From Thermohalobaculum sp050330995 (GTDB taxonomy: Bacteria > Pseudomonadota > Alphaproteobacteria > Rhodobacterales > Rhodobacteraceae): DNA of 64,000 bases. The stretch is from positions 1 through 64,000 of the forward strand of contig JBHJHI010000002.1 in NCBI GenBank assembly GCA_050330995.1. Reading direction: 5' to 3'. Position numbers and translations under genes: made by a program. The notes beneath the pieces were generated by a model. The model was not told the origin of the DNA and ran no database searches. It saw nothing but the letters and a program-made list of their open reading frames with translations. Every line of letters begins with the position of its first letter. Position 1 is the stretch's first letter. Positions 43,095 to 51,563 of this stretch are shown here, piece by piece.

Positions 43095-44399
43095 TCAACC
43101 CGCCGCGACCGCCTCGGTTTCCGCGTCGAACACCCGCTCGCCGCCGACCCAGGTGCCGATCACCCGCCCCTCCATCCGGGTGCGGTCGAAGGGCGTGTTC
43201 TTCGACTTCGAGCGGAGCCGCGCGCGGTCGAGCAGGAACGGCTTGTCGGGGTCGAACAGCACGAGATCGGCAGGCTGGCCGACCGCGAGCCGCCCGCCGG
43301 GCAGGCCGAGCCGGCGGGCGGGGGCGAGCGCGGCCGCCTCGAACAGGCGCACCATGCTCAGATCGCCGGCATGGACGAGGCGCATCATCGCCGGCAGGAA
43401 GGTCTCGAGCCCGATCGCGCCGACGGCCGCCTCCTCGAAGGGCAGGCGCTTGGCCTCGGTGTCCCAGGGGGCGTGGCCGGAGGCGACCACGTCGATCAGC
43501 CCCTCGGCGAGCGCCTCGACCAGGGCGCGGCGGTCGTCCTCGGCGCGCAGGGGAGGCGCGAGCTTGAAGAAGCTGCGCCACTCGCCGACGTCGTACTCGT
43601 TCAGCGTCAGGTGGTGGATGGTGGTGCCCGCGGTGACATCGACCCCCGCCGCCTTCGCGCGCGCCATCGGCCCGAGCGCGCCCGCGGTCGAGACCACGTC
43701 GGCGTGCAGCCGCGCGCCCGTGGCCTCGGCGAGCGCGAGGTCGCGCTCCAGCCCGATCCGCTCGGCCACCGCCGGCACCGACGGCAGGCCGAGCCGCGTC
43801 GCGAACTCGCCCGAGGTCGCGCAGCCGCGCGCCGAGAGCGCCGCGTCCTGAGGGTGGTGGACCACCAGCGCGCCGGTCGAGGTGGCGTAGGAGAGGATCG
43901 CGCGCATGACGGCGGTGTCGGCCACCGCGTGGTCGGCGTCCGAGAGCGCGACCGCGCCCGCGTCGAGCAGGAAGCGCTGCTCGGTCATCTCGCGCCCCTG
44001 GAGGCCGCGGGTCAGCGCCCCCATCGCCGCGACCCGCACCGGCGCGCTCGCCCGGCCCCGATCGAGCGCGAGGCGCACGAGCGCGGGATCGTCGAGGGGG
44101 GGCTGGGTGTCGGCCTGGGCGACGATGGTGGTCACGCCCCCCGCGGCGGCGGCGCGCCCGGCCGAGCGGAAGCTCTCGCGGTGGCGCGCGCCGGGCTCGG
44201 CCACGAAGACGCGCATGTCGACGAGCCCCGGCGCCAGCACCCGCCCGGCGCAGTCGATCCGCCGGCCCGGCCCGACGGGCGCGGGCGCCTCGTCGTGGTG
44301 GAGCGCCGCGATCGCGCCGCCCTCGACGACGAGGGAGCCGGGGCCGTCGTAGCCGGTCTCCGGGTCGATCAGGCGGGCGTCGGCGAAGACGAGCGTCAC
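43095..44399 (-). CDS. Dihydroorotase-like protein lacking catalytic residues (PyrC'/PyrX type)
   Basis: A 434-residue amidohydrolase-fold protein of the type I dihydroorotase family. The zinc site is gone. Where active enzymes have DxHxH after PGLVD, this one has APGLVDMRVFVAEPG. The later His-Val-Ser-Thr motif is ADVVSTAG, and the catalytic DHAPH is SGHAPWD. By analogy with Pseudomonas PyrC', it probably acts as a structural partner required for an active aspartate transcarbamoylase rather than as an enzyme. GTG at 44399 is chosen because VTLVFADARLIDPETGYDG is the family N-terminus. pyrB lies 2.2 kb upstream instead of next to it. Confidence 0.86.
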   Translation of the reverse strand: MTLVFADARLIDPETGYDGPGSLVVEGGAIAALHHDEAPAPVGPGRRIDCAGRVLAPGLVDMRVFVAEPGARHRESFRSAGRAAAAGGVTTIVAQADTQPPLDDPALVRLALDRGRASAPVRVAAMGALTRGLQGREMTEQRFLLDAGAVALSDADHAVADTAVMRAILSYATSTGALVVHHPQDAALSARGCATSGEFATRLGLPSVPAVAERIGLERDLALAEATGARLHADVVSTAGALGPMARAKAAGVDVTAGTTIHHLTLNEYDVGEWRSFFKLAPPLRAEDDRRALVEALAEGLIDVVASGHAPWDTEAKRLPFEEAAVGAIGLETFLPAMMRLVHAGDLSMVRLFEAAALAPARRLGLPGGRLAVGQPADLVLFDPDKPFLLDRARLRSKSKNTPFDRTRMEGRVIGTWVGGERVFDAETEAVAAG

Positions 44400-44553
44400 G
44401 GGGCGGGCTCCTGTGCGGCGGGGGCAGGGATAGCGCCCCGCGTGTGCCGCGGCCACCCGTCTCGCGTCCCGATTGTGCGCTTGGTCACAGCGTTGACCCT
44501 ACGGAGCGTGCCAGAAAGGGACAAAATCAACGCCGGACAGAGGAGGCGAGACG

Positions 44554-45150
44554 ATGCCCGATGCAGTCCATCAACGCGCGGCCCGGCGCACCTACGTGCT
44601 GGTGCTGGCCGTTCTCTTCGCCCTGGCGGCGCTCGCGACGGGTGCGTTCTCGGCGCTGCCGTTCACTGACGATCTCACCCGAGCCGTCACCGACCGCTTC
44701 CTGGCGATCGGCCTCGTGGCGCTGTTTCTGGAGCGCGCGATCGACGTCTACGTGGTCGGCTGGCGCCGGCTCGGCGAGCAGGAGGCCGTCGACCGGCTCG
44801 GCGAGGCCGAGGCCCGCGGCTCGGACACCATGGAGGTCCGCCAGCTGCGCTTCGCGCTGTCGCGCTACCGCGCCGAGACGCAGCGCGCGGCCTTCATCGT
44901 CGCGCTGGTCGTCGGCGTCGTGGTCGCCGCGACGGGGATGCGCGTGCTCGACGGGCTGATCGACCTCGATCCGGTGGCGCCGGGCGAGGCGCCGCTCGTC
45001 ACCCGCGCGTGGTGGACGCTCGACATCCTGCTGAGCGGGGGCGTGATCGGCGGCGGCGCGGCTGGGATCCACCAGATCCTCGGCCGCCTCGGCGGCGGCA
45101 CGGCGGCCAGCGCCTTCGAAGGCGTCGCGCGACGCCGCGCCACAGGCTGA
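44554..45150 (+). CDS. Hypothetical four-helix membrane protein
   Basis: A 198-residue protein with TM segments at about 12-33 (TYVLVLAVLFALAALATGAF), 46-65, 105-125 (AAFIVALVVGVVVAATGM) and 150-170. A charged, helical loop between TM2 and TM3 (LGEQEAVDRLGEAEARGSDT) faces the cytoplasm. I do not recognise the family. GAGGAGGCG precedes ATG 44554. It is divergent from the dihydroorotase-like gene and precedes a small Cys-containing gene on the same strand. These two genes plus yihY interrupt the usual pyrB-pyrC neighbourhood. Confidence 0.75.
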   Translation: MPDAVHQRAARRTYVLVLAVLFALAALATGAFSALPFTDDLTRAVTDRFLAIGLVALFLERAIDVYVVGWRRLGEQEAVDRLGEAEARGSDTMEVRQLRFALSRYRAETQRAAFIVALVVGVVVAATGMRVLDGLIDLDPVAPGEAPLVTRAWWTLDILLSGGVIGGGAAGIHQILGRLGGGTAASAFEGVARRRATG

Positions 45151-45219
45151 GCCGAGGCCCCGTCGCGCATCCCCGGCCGGCCGGTCGCGTTGGCCGGGAG
45201 CGCGGAGCACGGAGGCCCG

Positions 45220-45417
45220 ATGAAGTTCTACGTCAACACCGACGCGCGCAGGGACGGCACGCACATGATGCACAGCGAGCGCTGCCAGTTCCTGCCCGGC
45301 GAGGACAAGCGCAAGAGCCTGGGCGACTACGCCAAGTCCGAGACCGCGCTCGGCCATGCCGAGGCGGCCTTCGACAAGGTCGGGCACTGCCGGACCTGCT
45401 GTCCCGACCTGAACTGA
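45220..45417 (+). CDS. Small conserved CxxC-containing protein
   Basis: A 65-residue cytoplasmic protein with the pattern HSERCQFLPGEDKRKSLGDY, then AEAAFDKVGHCRTCC. The single Cys in the first half and the closing CRTCC suggest a small zinc- or redox-type knuckle. Similar short proteins, with His/Cys near residue 25 and a closing Cys pair, occur widely as uncharacterised conserved proteins. ATG at 45220 has GGAGG 5 nt upstream, a strong start; the open frame extends 30 nt further without one. It is followed by a bidirectional hairpin. Confidence 0.75.
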   Translation: MKFYVNTDARRDGTHMMHSERCQFLPGEDKRKSLGDYAKSETALGHAEAAFDKVGHCRTCCPDLN

Positions 45418-45424
45418 GAGCGCC

Positions 45425-45449
45425 GCGCCCGGAGCCGCCGCCCGGGCGC
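45425..45449. terminator. Hairpin between the small CxxC gene and yihY (convergent)
   Basis: GCGCCCGG (45425-45432) pairs with CCGGGCGC (45442-45449) over a 9-nt loop, between the two convergent stop codons. No T-run is present. Confidence 0.5.
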
Positions 45450-45457
45450 GCGCCGCG

Positions 45458-46414
45458 TCACGAGGGGGTCATGCCGACGTGGTCGGCCTTGACCGCGCCG
45501 CGCTCGCCCTGGGGCTTGGGCTCGCCGGTGGTCGAATCCCTGCCGGTCTGGTGCTCGATCTCCGAGTTCAGCTCGGCGCCGAGCAGGATGCAGAACGACG
45601 ACAGCCAGAGCCAGAGAAGCAGGATGATCACGCCCGCGAGCGCGCCGTAGGTCTCGTTGTAGCTGCCGAAGTTCGAGACGTAGAACGAGAACGCCGCCGA
45701 GCCGACGAGCCAGAGGATGGTGGCGACCACGGCACCGGGCGTGACCCAGCGCCATTCCGGGTTGGCGCGGTTCGGGCCGTAGCGGTAGAGCACCGCGAGC
45801 GCGAAGATCGCGACGAGCGCGAGCACCGGCCAGCGCAGGTAGGCGCTCAGCCCGCCGAGCGTGCTGCCGAGGCCGATCGAGCCGATCACGGCGGGCGCCA
45901 CCACGATGATCGCGACGCCGACGATGAACAGCACGATCAGCATCAGCGTGAGCGAGAGGCCGACCACGTTCTTCATCAGGAAGCCGCGGCCCTCCTCCTC
46001 GTCGTAGGCGATGTTCATGCCTTCCATCAGGTTCTTGGTGCCCGAGGAGGCGCTGTAGAGGGTCAGCAGGATGCCGACGATCGCGGTGAGGCTGGCGAGC
46101 CCGCCCGAACCCGCGACCGCCTGGGCCTGACCCTTCAGGATGTTGGCTGCGCCCTCGGGCAACTGGGAGGCGAAGCTGTCGATCTGGCCCGTGATCGTCT
46201 GCGGCTCGAAGACGAGCCCTGCGATCGAGACGATCGAGCCGATCAGCGGAAACAGGGCCAGGAGCCCGAAGAAGGCGACCCCGGCAGCGACGATCGAGAC
46301 GTGGTCGCGCCCGATCTCGTCCTTGGTGCGCATGACGATGTCGCGCCAGCCGCGCTTCGGGATCTCGCGCAGCCGCTCGGCGTCGCGGCCGCGGTCGGCG
46401 GTGGTGTCGGCCAT
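45458..46414 (-). CDS. YihY/UPF0761 family membrane protein
   Basis: A 318-residue protein of the YihY family (once misnamed ribonuclease BN). Hallmarks: IVAAGVAFFGLLALFPLIGSI in TM1, GILLTLYSASSGTKNLMEGMNIAYDEEEGRGF in pieces through the middle, FGSYNETYGALAGVIILLLW before the last TM, and LLGAELNSEIEHQT at the end. Six TM helices are predicted and the tail is hydrophilic. It is probably a transporter or envelope protein of unknown substrate. GGGGAG precedes ATG 46414. The 209-nt gap to pyrB contains short hairpins, including GCGGGC/GCCCGC at 46447-46461. Confidence 0.9.
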   Translation of the reverse strand: MADTTADRGRDAERLREIPKRGWRDIVMRTKDEIGRDHVSIVAAGVAFFGLLALFPLIGSIVSIAGLVFEPQTITGQIDSFASQLPEGAANILKGQAQAVAGSGGLASLTAIVGILLTLYSASSGTKNLMEGMNIAYDEEEGRGFLMKNVVGLSLTLMLIVLFIVGVAIIVVAPAVIGSIGLGSTLGGLSAYLRWPVLALVAIFALAVLYRYGPNRANPEWRWVTPGAVVATILWLVGSAAFSFYVSNFGSYNETYGALAGVIILLLWLWLSSFCILLGAELNSEIEHQTGRDSTTGEPKPQGERGAVKADHVGMTPS

Positions 46415-46623
46415 GTCGAAGGCTCCCCTGCTATGGTCCCGCTCGCGCGGGCAATGCCCGCAGGGGGCGTCCGTTCCCGGAGCGCACCGGAAAGTGCGCG
46501 CGGGCCGGCCGGGCATCGCGACGGTCCCGAGAGCCAGCGCGTCCAACCGCTTACGATGACGTCGCGTCCGGGCCGAGCGGTCGGGCGGACCGTCGGGGGC
46601 GCCGCGCGCCTCGCGAGGCCCGG

Positions 46624-47559
46624 TCAGCCGTCGCGGCGGCCGAGCCGGTCGAGCACGGCCATGCGCACCGCCACGCCCATCTCGACCTGCTCGGTGATGA
46701 CCGAGCGCTCGGCGTCGTCGGCGACCTCGGAATCGATCTCGACGCCGCGGTTCATCGGCCCCGGATGCATGACGATGGCGTGCGCGCTCGCGCGGGCGAG
46801 CTTCTCGGCCGTGAGCCCGTAGCGGTGGAAGTATTCCCGCCGCGAGGGCACCGCCTGGCCGTCGAGCCGCTCGGTCTGGATGCGCAGCATCATCACCGCG
46901 TCCGCGCCCTCGAGCGCGGGCTCCAGCTCGGTGAAGACCTCGACGCCCATGCGCTCGATGCCGGCGGGCAGGAGGGTGGGGGGCGCGACCACGCGCACGC
47001 GGTTGTCGAGCTTGCCGAGGCAGAGGATGTTCGAGCGCGCGACGCGCGAGTTGGCGATGTCGCCGCAGATCGCTACCGTGAGCTTTCGCGCCCGTCCGAG
47101 GTGGCGGCGCATGGTCAGGAGGTCGAGCAGCGCCTGCGTCGGGTGCTCGTGGCGCCCGTCGCCGGCGTTCAGCACCGCGCCGGTGACCTTCTCGGCGAGC
47201 AGCGCGACGGCGCCCGAGTGGGGGTGGCGCACCACCAGCAGGTCGGGGCGCATGGCGTTCAGCGTGAGCGCGGTGTCGATCAGGGTCTCGCCCTTGGCCA
47301 TCGAGGAGGTGGCGACGTTCATGTTCATGACGTCCGCCCCGAGGCGCTTGCCGGCGAGCTCGAACGATGCCTGCGTGCGGGTCGATCGCTCGAAGAACAG
47401 GTTGATCTGCGTACGCCCGGCGAGGAGGTCCAGATGCTTGTCGGCCTTGGTGTTGTGCTCGGCGTAGGCCTCGGCGAGATCGAGGACGGCGAGGATCTCC
47501 TGCGGCGCGAGCTGGGCGATGCCGAGGAGGTGGCGGTGGGGGAAGGGGATGTCGCTCAC
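46624..47559 (-). CDS. pyrB: Aspartate carbamoyltransferase catalytic subunit
   Basis: A 311-residue ATCase chain making carbamoyl-aspartate in pyrimidine synthesis. Carbamoyl-phosphate-binding motifs are intact: FFERSTRTQASFE near residue 55, SSMAKGETLIDT, VRHPHSGAV, and DGRHEHPTQALLDLLTM. The aspartate-side MHPGPMNRGVEID loop is also intact. No PyrI is present, so a class A-type complex with the dead dihydroorotase homologue (43095-44399) is expected. A 12-bp palindrome (46608-46619) follows the stop. The start at 47559 opens with MSDIPFPHRHLLGIAQL, as in relatives. Confidence 0.95.
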   Translation of the reverse strand: MSDIPFPHRHLLGIAQLAPQEILAVLDLAEAYAEHNTKADKHLDLLAGRTQINLFFERSTRTQASFELAGKRLGADVMNMNVATSSMAKGETLIDTALTLNAMRPDLLVVRHPHSGAVALLAEKVTGAVLNAGDGRHEHPTQALLDLLTMRRHLGRARKLTVAICGDIANSRVARSNILCLGKLDNRVRVVAPPTLLPAGIERMGVEVFTELEPALEGADAVMMLRIQTERLDGQAVPSRREYFHRYGLTAEKLARASAHAIVMHPGPMNRGVEIDSEVADDAERSVITEQVEMGVAVRMAVLDRLGRRDG

Positions 47560-47614
47560 GGATGCCTCGGCCGTCGGCTGCGGGTCCGAGGGGTGGCATC
47601 CGGCGCGGCCGGGT

Positions 47615-48160
47615 TCAAGCGCGGTGGCAGGGGGAAGTGGCGTGGGCGAGCCATAGGCGCATCGCCATGAACCGCGCGGCGAAGTAGATCAGTCCGAGCG
47701 GGCCGAACACCGCCTCGTCGGCCCCCTTCGCCAGAGTCTCGACAACCAGCGCCCTCGTCACGGGCTCGGCGACCAAGTCACCGTCGATCCAGTCATTCGA
47801 CAGCCTGACCATGGGGAAAAGCGCCGTCCAAAGGACCGTCGAGTAGGCCGCGAGCATCAGGGCGAAGCATGTGTCGCCGATCCCGCGACGTACCAGCGCC
47901 GCGTCGGGATCGGTCGAGACGATCCGAAGGGCCCGCACGGCTGCGATCGCGTCCATAGCGGCGACGAGCAGTGTACTCTTGGCCAGCCAGACCGTCGCGG
48001 GAAAGATCGAGGGACGCGCGGGTATGTTCGGCCCCGGCGCTTCGGTCAGGAGGTCCCATAGCGCCCAGGGCAGGATCGGCAGCAGGGTCGCGATGAGGAG
48101 CGCCGTGACCCAGGCGAAATGCAGACCGGCGAAGTGGAAGCCGACCCCGTGCTCGCGCAT
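47615..48160 (-). CDS. Hypothetical membrane protein
   Basis: A 181-residue protein with predicted TM helices at about 11-34 (LHFAWVTALLIATLLPILPW), 55-75, 95-115 (IGDTCFALMLAAYSTVLWTA) and a C-terminal amphipathic or TM stretch (GPLGLIYFAARFMAMRLWLA). No family is recognised. Third codon positions are noticeably less GC-biased than in neighbours (for example AGT, ACT, AAA and ATA codons), so it may be a recent acquisition. The start has no clear Shine-Dalgarno sequence. It lies upstream of pyrB on the same strand with a 55-nt gap. Confidence 0.6.
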   Translation of the reverse strand: MREHGVGFHFAGLHFAWVTALLIATLLPILPWALWDLLTEAPGPNIPARPSIFPATVWLAKSTLLVAAMDAIAAVRALRIVSTDPDAALVRRGIGDTCFALMLAAYSTVLWTALFPMVRLSNDWIDGDLVAEPVTRALVVETLAKGADEAVFGPLGLIYFAARFMAMRLWLAHATSPCHRA

Positions 48161-48227
48161 GGAGAGACGAGTCCCTGTCGTTCCTGGGAACCGGGTCTCG
48201 CCGACGATCGTGGCCGCCCCCGTGGCC

Positions 48228-48686
48228 TCACTTCCCGAGCGCCTGGCGCACCTGCCAGGGCCACACGAGCCGCATCGCCACCGCCACGATCGCAGCCCCC
48301 AGCACCGCCGAGGCCGTCAGCGTGCCCGGCGCGAGCGTGGCGAGGCCGGCGGCGACCTCGCCGGCCCGCCCCGAGAGCAGCACCAGCGGCACCACGAGGC
48401 CCGCGACCAGCAGGAGCCCGACGGCGGCCGCCATCACCCCCATCTCGATCGCCATGCGCCAGGCCTCCTCGCGCTCGGGGGCGCGCTTGCGGCGGCGCGC
48501 GAACACCTCGGCCGCGCGGTTGGAGGCGATCAGCGCCGGCACCAGCGCGCCGAGCAGGCCGAGGCCCCAGCCGAACAGCTGCTCGAACACGCCGAACAGC
48601 ACCGCGAACAGCACGCTCGTCCAGGCGTAGGTCTTGGCGAAGGCGGCGAGCGCCTCGGCCCGCGGCGGGCGGGCGAGCCCGTTCAT
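48228..48686 (-). CDS. ABZJ_00895-like four-helix membrane protein
   Basis: A 152-residue protein with four TM segments: YAWTSVLFAVLFGVFEQLFG, WGLGLLGALVPALIASNRAA, AIEMGVMAAAVGLLLVAGLV and LTASAVLGAAIVAVAMRLVW. The intracellular loop FARRRKRAPEREEAWRMA after TM2 matches the layout of the ABZJ_00895 family of small membrane proteins of unknown function (recognition from memory, moderate). ATG at 48686 has a strong AGGAGG 7 nt upstream; the open frame to 48722 lacks one. It is divergent from the glutathione transferase gene. Confidence 0.68.
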   Translation of the reverse strand: MNGLARPPRAEALAAFAKTYAWTSVLFAVLFGVFEQLFGWGLGLLGALVPALIASNRAAEVFARRRKRAPEREEAWRMAIEMGVMAAAVGLLLVAGLVVPLVLLSGRAGEVAAGLATLAPGTLTASAVLGAAIVAVAMRLVWPWQVRQALGK

Positions 48687-48846
48687 CGTGTCGCCTCCTG
48701 CATCGGCATTCGCGCAATTCACGCGCGCATACTGGCCGCTCGCGCGCGCCGCGGCTAGGCTCGGTCTCGCCGGGCAGGGAGAGGTCGCGATGCAGGACGG
48801 CGCCGAGACACGGGGCGGGACGAGGGGCGAGACGGGGAGCGGAGCG

Positions 48847-49485
48847 ATGCCGGGGCTCGCGACGCTCTACGACCAGCCGCGCGCGCCGAACCCGCGCCGG
48901 CTCAACATCGCGCTCGCCGAGAAGGGCGTCGCGGTCGAGCGCGTCGTCCTCGACCTGATGAAGAACGAGCACAGGAGCCCCGAGGTGCTGGCCCGAACCG
49001 GCCATCCGGCGGTGCCGGCGCTCGTGCTCGACGACGGCACGGTGCTGACCGAGACGGTCGCGATCCTGCGCTATGTCGAGGCGCTCCATCCCGAGCCGAA
49101 CCTGCTCGGCCGCGACGTCCTGGAGCAGGCGACGATCGAGATGTGGCAGCGCCGGGTGGAGTTCGGGCTGTTCGCCGCCGTCGCCGCCTGCTTTCGCCAC
49201 ACCAACCGCCACCTCGCGGTGCTGGAGGACCAGGTGCCCGAGTGGGGCGAGATCAACCGCCGCCGCATTCGCGGCCATCTGGAGGCGCTCGACGCGCGGC
49301 TCGGAAATCGCGACTGGATCGCGGCCGATCGCTTGACGGTGGCCGACATCACCGCGATCGTGGCGCTCGACTTCCTGCGCATCGTCAAGGAAGCCGAGCC
49401 CGACGACCTGCCGGGGTTGACGGCCTGGGCCGCGCGGATGCGTGCCCGGCCCTCCTGGCGCGCCGGCATGGAGGCCGAGACGTGA
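48847..49485 (+). CDS. Glutathione S-transferase family protein
   Basis: A 212-residue cytosolic GST. The thioredoxin-like N-terminal domain carries LYDQPRAPNPRRLNIALAEK, the cis-Pro motif VPALVLDDGTVLTETVAILR and the SNAIL-like TETVAI site. The helical C-terminal domain has WIAADRLTVADITAIVALDF, the conserved N-capping box. It conjugates or isomerises electrophiles with glutathione. ATG 48847 fits the family. ATG 48790, with the better AGGGAGAGG Shine-Dalgarno sequence, would add 19 low-complexity residues and cannot be ruled out. The stop overlaps the GTG of the M3 peptidase gene by 4 nt. Confidence 0.9.
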   Translation: MPGLATLYDQPRAPNPRRLNIALAEKGVAVERVVLDLMKNEHRSPEVLARTGHPAVPALVLDDGTVLTETVAILRYVEALHPEPNLLGRDVLEQATIEMWQRRVEFGLFAAVAACFRHTNRHLAVLEDQVPEWGEINRRRIRGHLEALDARLGNRDWIAADRLTVADITAIVALDFLRIVKEAEPDDLPGLTAWAARMRARPSWRAGMEAET

Positions 49486-51506
49486 GAGACGAGGCGACCA
49501 ACCCGCTCCTGGAGGACTGGGGGGGCGAGCCCTACGGCTTGCCGCCCTTCGCGCGCCTGCGCCCCGACCAGTTCGAGCCCGCCTTCGAGGCGGCGATGGC
49601 CGAGCACCGCGCCGAGATCGAGGCGATCGCCTGCGACGCGCAAGCGCCCGATTTTGCCAACACCGTCGAGGCGATGGAGCGCGCCGGGCGGCGGCTGAGC
49701 CGCGTCGGATCGGTGTTTCACAACCTCTGCTCCTCGCACACCTCGCCGGAGCTGCAGGCGGTCGAGCGCGCCATGGCGCCGCGGCTCGCCGCCCACCGCT
49801 CGGCCATCCAGCTCGATCCCCGCCTCATGGCGCGGCTCGACCGGGTGGCGACCCGCGGGCGCTCGGCCGAGCAGAAGCGCGTCCACGAGGTCGTGACGCG
49901 GCGCCACGCGAAGGCCGGCGCGCGCCTCGACGACGCCGGCCGCGCGCGGCTCGCCGAGATCAACGAGCGCCTCGCCACCCTGGGCACGCAGTTCGGCCAG
50001 AGCGTCCTGAAGGACGAGGCCGAGACGGTGATCTGGCTCGGTGAGGACGATCTCGGCGGCCTGCCCGACTGGCTCGTCGCCGGGGCCAAGGGCGAGGCCG
50101 AGCGGCGCGGGCGGCCCGAGGCCTGGGCGATCACGCTGTCGCGCTCCTCGATCGCGCCGTTCCTGACTTTCTCGACGCGGCGCGACCTGCGCGAGCGCGC
50201 GCACCGCGCCTGGACCGCGCGGGGGCGGGCCTCGAACTGGCCGATCGTCGCCGAGACGCTGCGCCTGCGCGACGAGCGCGCCAAGCTCCTCGGCTTCGAC
50301 ACCTTCGCCGACTGGCGGCTCTCCGACCAGATGGCCAAGACGCCGAAGGCGGTCGCCGATCTGCTCGCCAAGGTCTGGACGCCGGCCCGCACCCGGGCGC
50401 AGGAGGAGGAGGCCGCGCTCGCCCGCCTCGCCGCCGCGGACGGGATCAACGGCGGGATCGCGCCCTGGGACTGGCGCTTCTACGCCGAGCGCGAGCGCCG
50501 GCGCGCCCACGACGTCGACGAGGCCGAGACCAAGCCGTATCTCGCGCTCGACAACGTGATCGCCGCCGCCTTCGACGTGGCGCATCGGCTGTTCGGCCTG
50601 AGCTTCGAGGCGGTCGAGGGGCTCGATCTGCACCACCCGCAGGCGCGCGCCTGGGCGGTCACGGGCCGCGACGGCGCGCACGTCGGGCTGTTCGTCGGCG
50701 ACTACTTCGCGCGCCCGACCAAGCGATCGGGCGCCTGGGCCTCGGGCTTTCGCGGCCAGCAGAAGCTGTGGGAGCCGGGGCGGCCGGTGGTGCTCAACAC
50801 CATGAACTTCGCCCATGGCGAGCCGGCGCTGCTCACCTTCGACGACGCGAAGACGCTGTTCCACGAGTTCGGCCACGCGCTGCACGCGCTGATGTCGGAC
50901 GTGACCTACCCCTCGATCGCCGGCACCGCGGTCGCGCGCGACTTCGTCGAACTCCCGAGCCAGCTGTTCGAGCACTGGCTCGACATCCCGCAGGTGCTCG
51001 CCCGCCACGCCCGCCACGTCGAGACCGGCGAGGCGATGCCCGAGGATCTGATCGAGCGGCTGCGCGCGGCCTCCACCTACGGCCAGGGCTTCGCGACGGT
51101 CGAGTACTGCGCCTCCGCCTTCGTCGATCTGGAGATGCACCGCCGCGCCAACGAGGCCGCCGCCGACCCCGAGCGCTTCCAGGAGCGGGTGCTCGACGCG
51201 ATCGGCCTGCCGGAGTCGATCGTCATGCGCCACGCGAGCCCGCACTTCCTGCACGTCTTCGCCGGCGAGGGGTATGCCGCGGGCTACTACAGCTACCTCT
51301 GGTCCGAGCTGATGGACGCCGACGCCTTCGCCGCCTTCGAGGAGAAGGGCGACCCGTTCCACCCCAAGCTCGCCGCCAGGCTGGCCGAGCACGTGCTCTC
51401 GGCCGGGGCGAGCCGCGAGCCGGAGGACGCCTACGTCGCCTTCCGCGGCCGGATGCCGGGCGTCGAGCCGCTGCTGCGCGGGCGCGGCCTCTCCGACGCG
51501 GCCTGA
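49482..51506 (+). CDS. M3 family oligopeptidase (dipeptidyl carboxypeptidase/oligopeptidase A-like)
   Basis: A 674-residue zinc metallopeptidase that degrades short peptides in the cytoplasm (no signal peptide). The zinc site HEFGH begins near residue 461 (TLFHEFGHALHALMSDV), and the third ligand Glu is in RDFVELPSQLFEHW. The substrate-binding Gly/Tyr-rich loop is FAGEGYAAGYYSYLWSELMD. The N-terminus TNPLLEDWGGEPYGLPPF is the typical Dcp/PrlC opening. GTG at 49482 overlaps the GST stop, so translation is coupled. Whether it acts as a dipeptidyl carboxypeptidase or an endopeptidase is not decidable from the sequence. Confidence 0.93.
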   Translation: MRDEATNPLLEDWGGEPYGLPPFARLRPDQFEPAFEAAMAEHRAEIEAIACDAQAPDFANTVEAMERAGRRLSRVGSVFHNLCSSHTSPELQAVERAMAPRLAAHRSAIQLDPRLMARLDRVATRGRSAEQKRVHEVVTRRHAKAGARLDDAGRARLAEINERLATLGTQFGQSVLKDEAETVIWLGEDDLGGLPDWLVAGAKGEAERRGRPEAWAITLSRSSIAPFLTFSTRRDLRERAHRAWTARGRASNWPIVAETLRLRDERAKLLGFDTFADWRLSDQMAKTPKAVADLLAKVWTPARTRAQEEEAALARLAAADGINGGIAPWDWRFYAERERRRAHDVDEAETKPYLALDNVIAAAFDVAHRLFGLSFEAVEGLDLHHPQARAWAVTGRDGAHVGLFVGDYFARPTKRSGAWASGFRGQQKLWEPGRPVVLNTMNFAHGEPALLTFDDAKTLFHEFGHALHALMSDVTYPSIAGTAVARDFVELPSQLFEHWLDIPQVLARHARHVETGEAMPEDLIERLRAASTYGQGFATVEYCASAFVDLEMHRRANEAAADPERFQERVLDAIGLPESIVMRHASPHFLHVFAGEGYAAGYYSYLWSELMDADAFAAFEEKGDPFHPKLAARLAEHVLSAGASREPEDAYVAFRGRMPGVEPLLRGRGLSDAA

Positions 51507-51563
51507 GCCGATCATGGCCGAGCCGAGGACGCGCGGCGCCGGCGGCGCCGCGCGAGGCATTCG

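Noticed and set aside
43095..44399. Annotation as an active dihydroorotase
   Set aside because: The metal-binding and catalytic residues are replaced at three separate motifs, so only a structural role is supportable.
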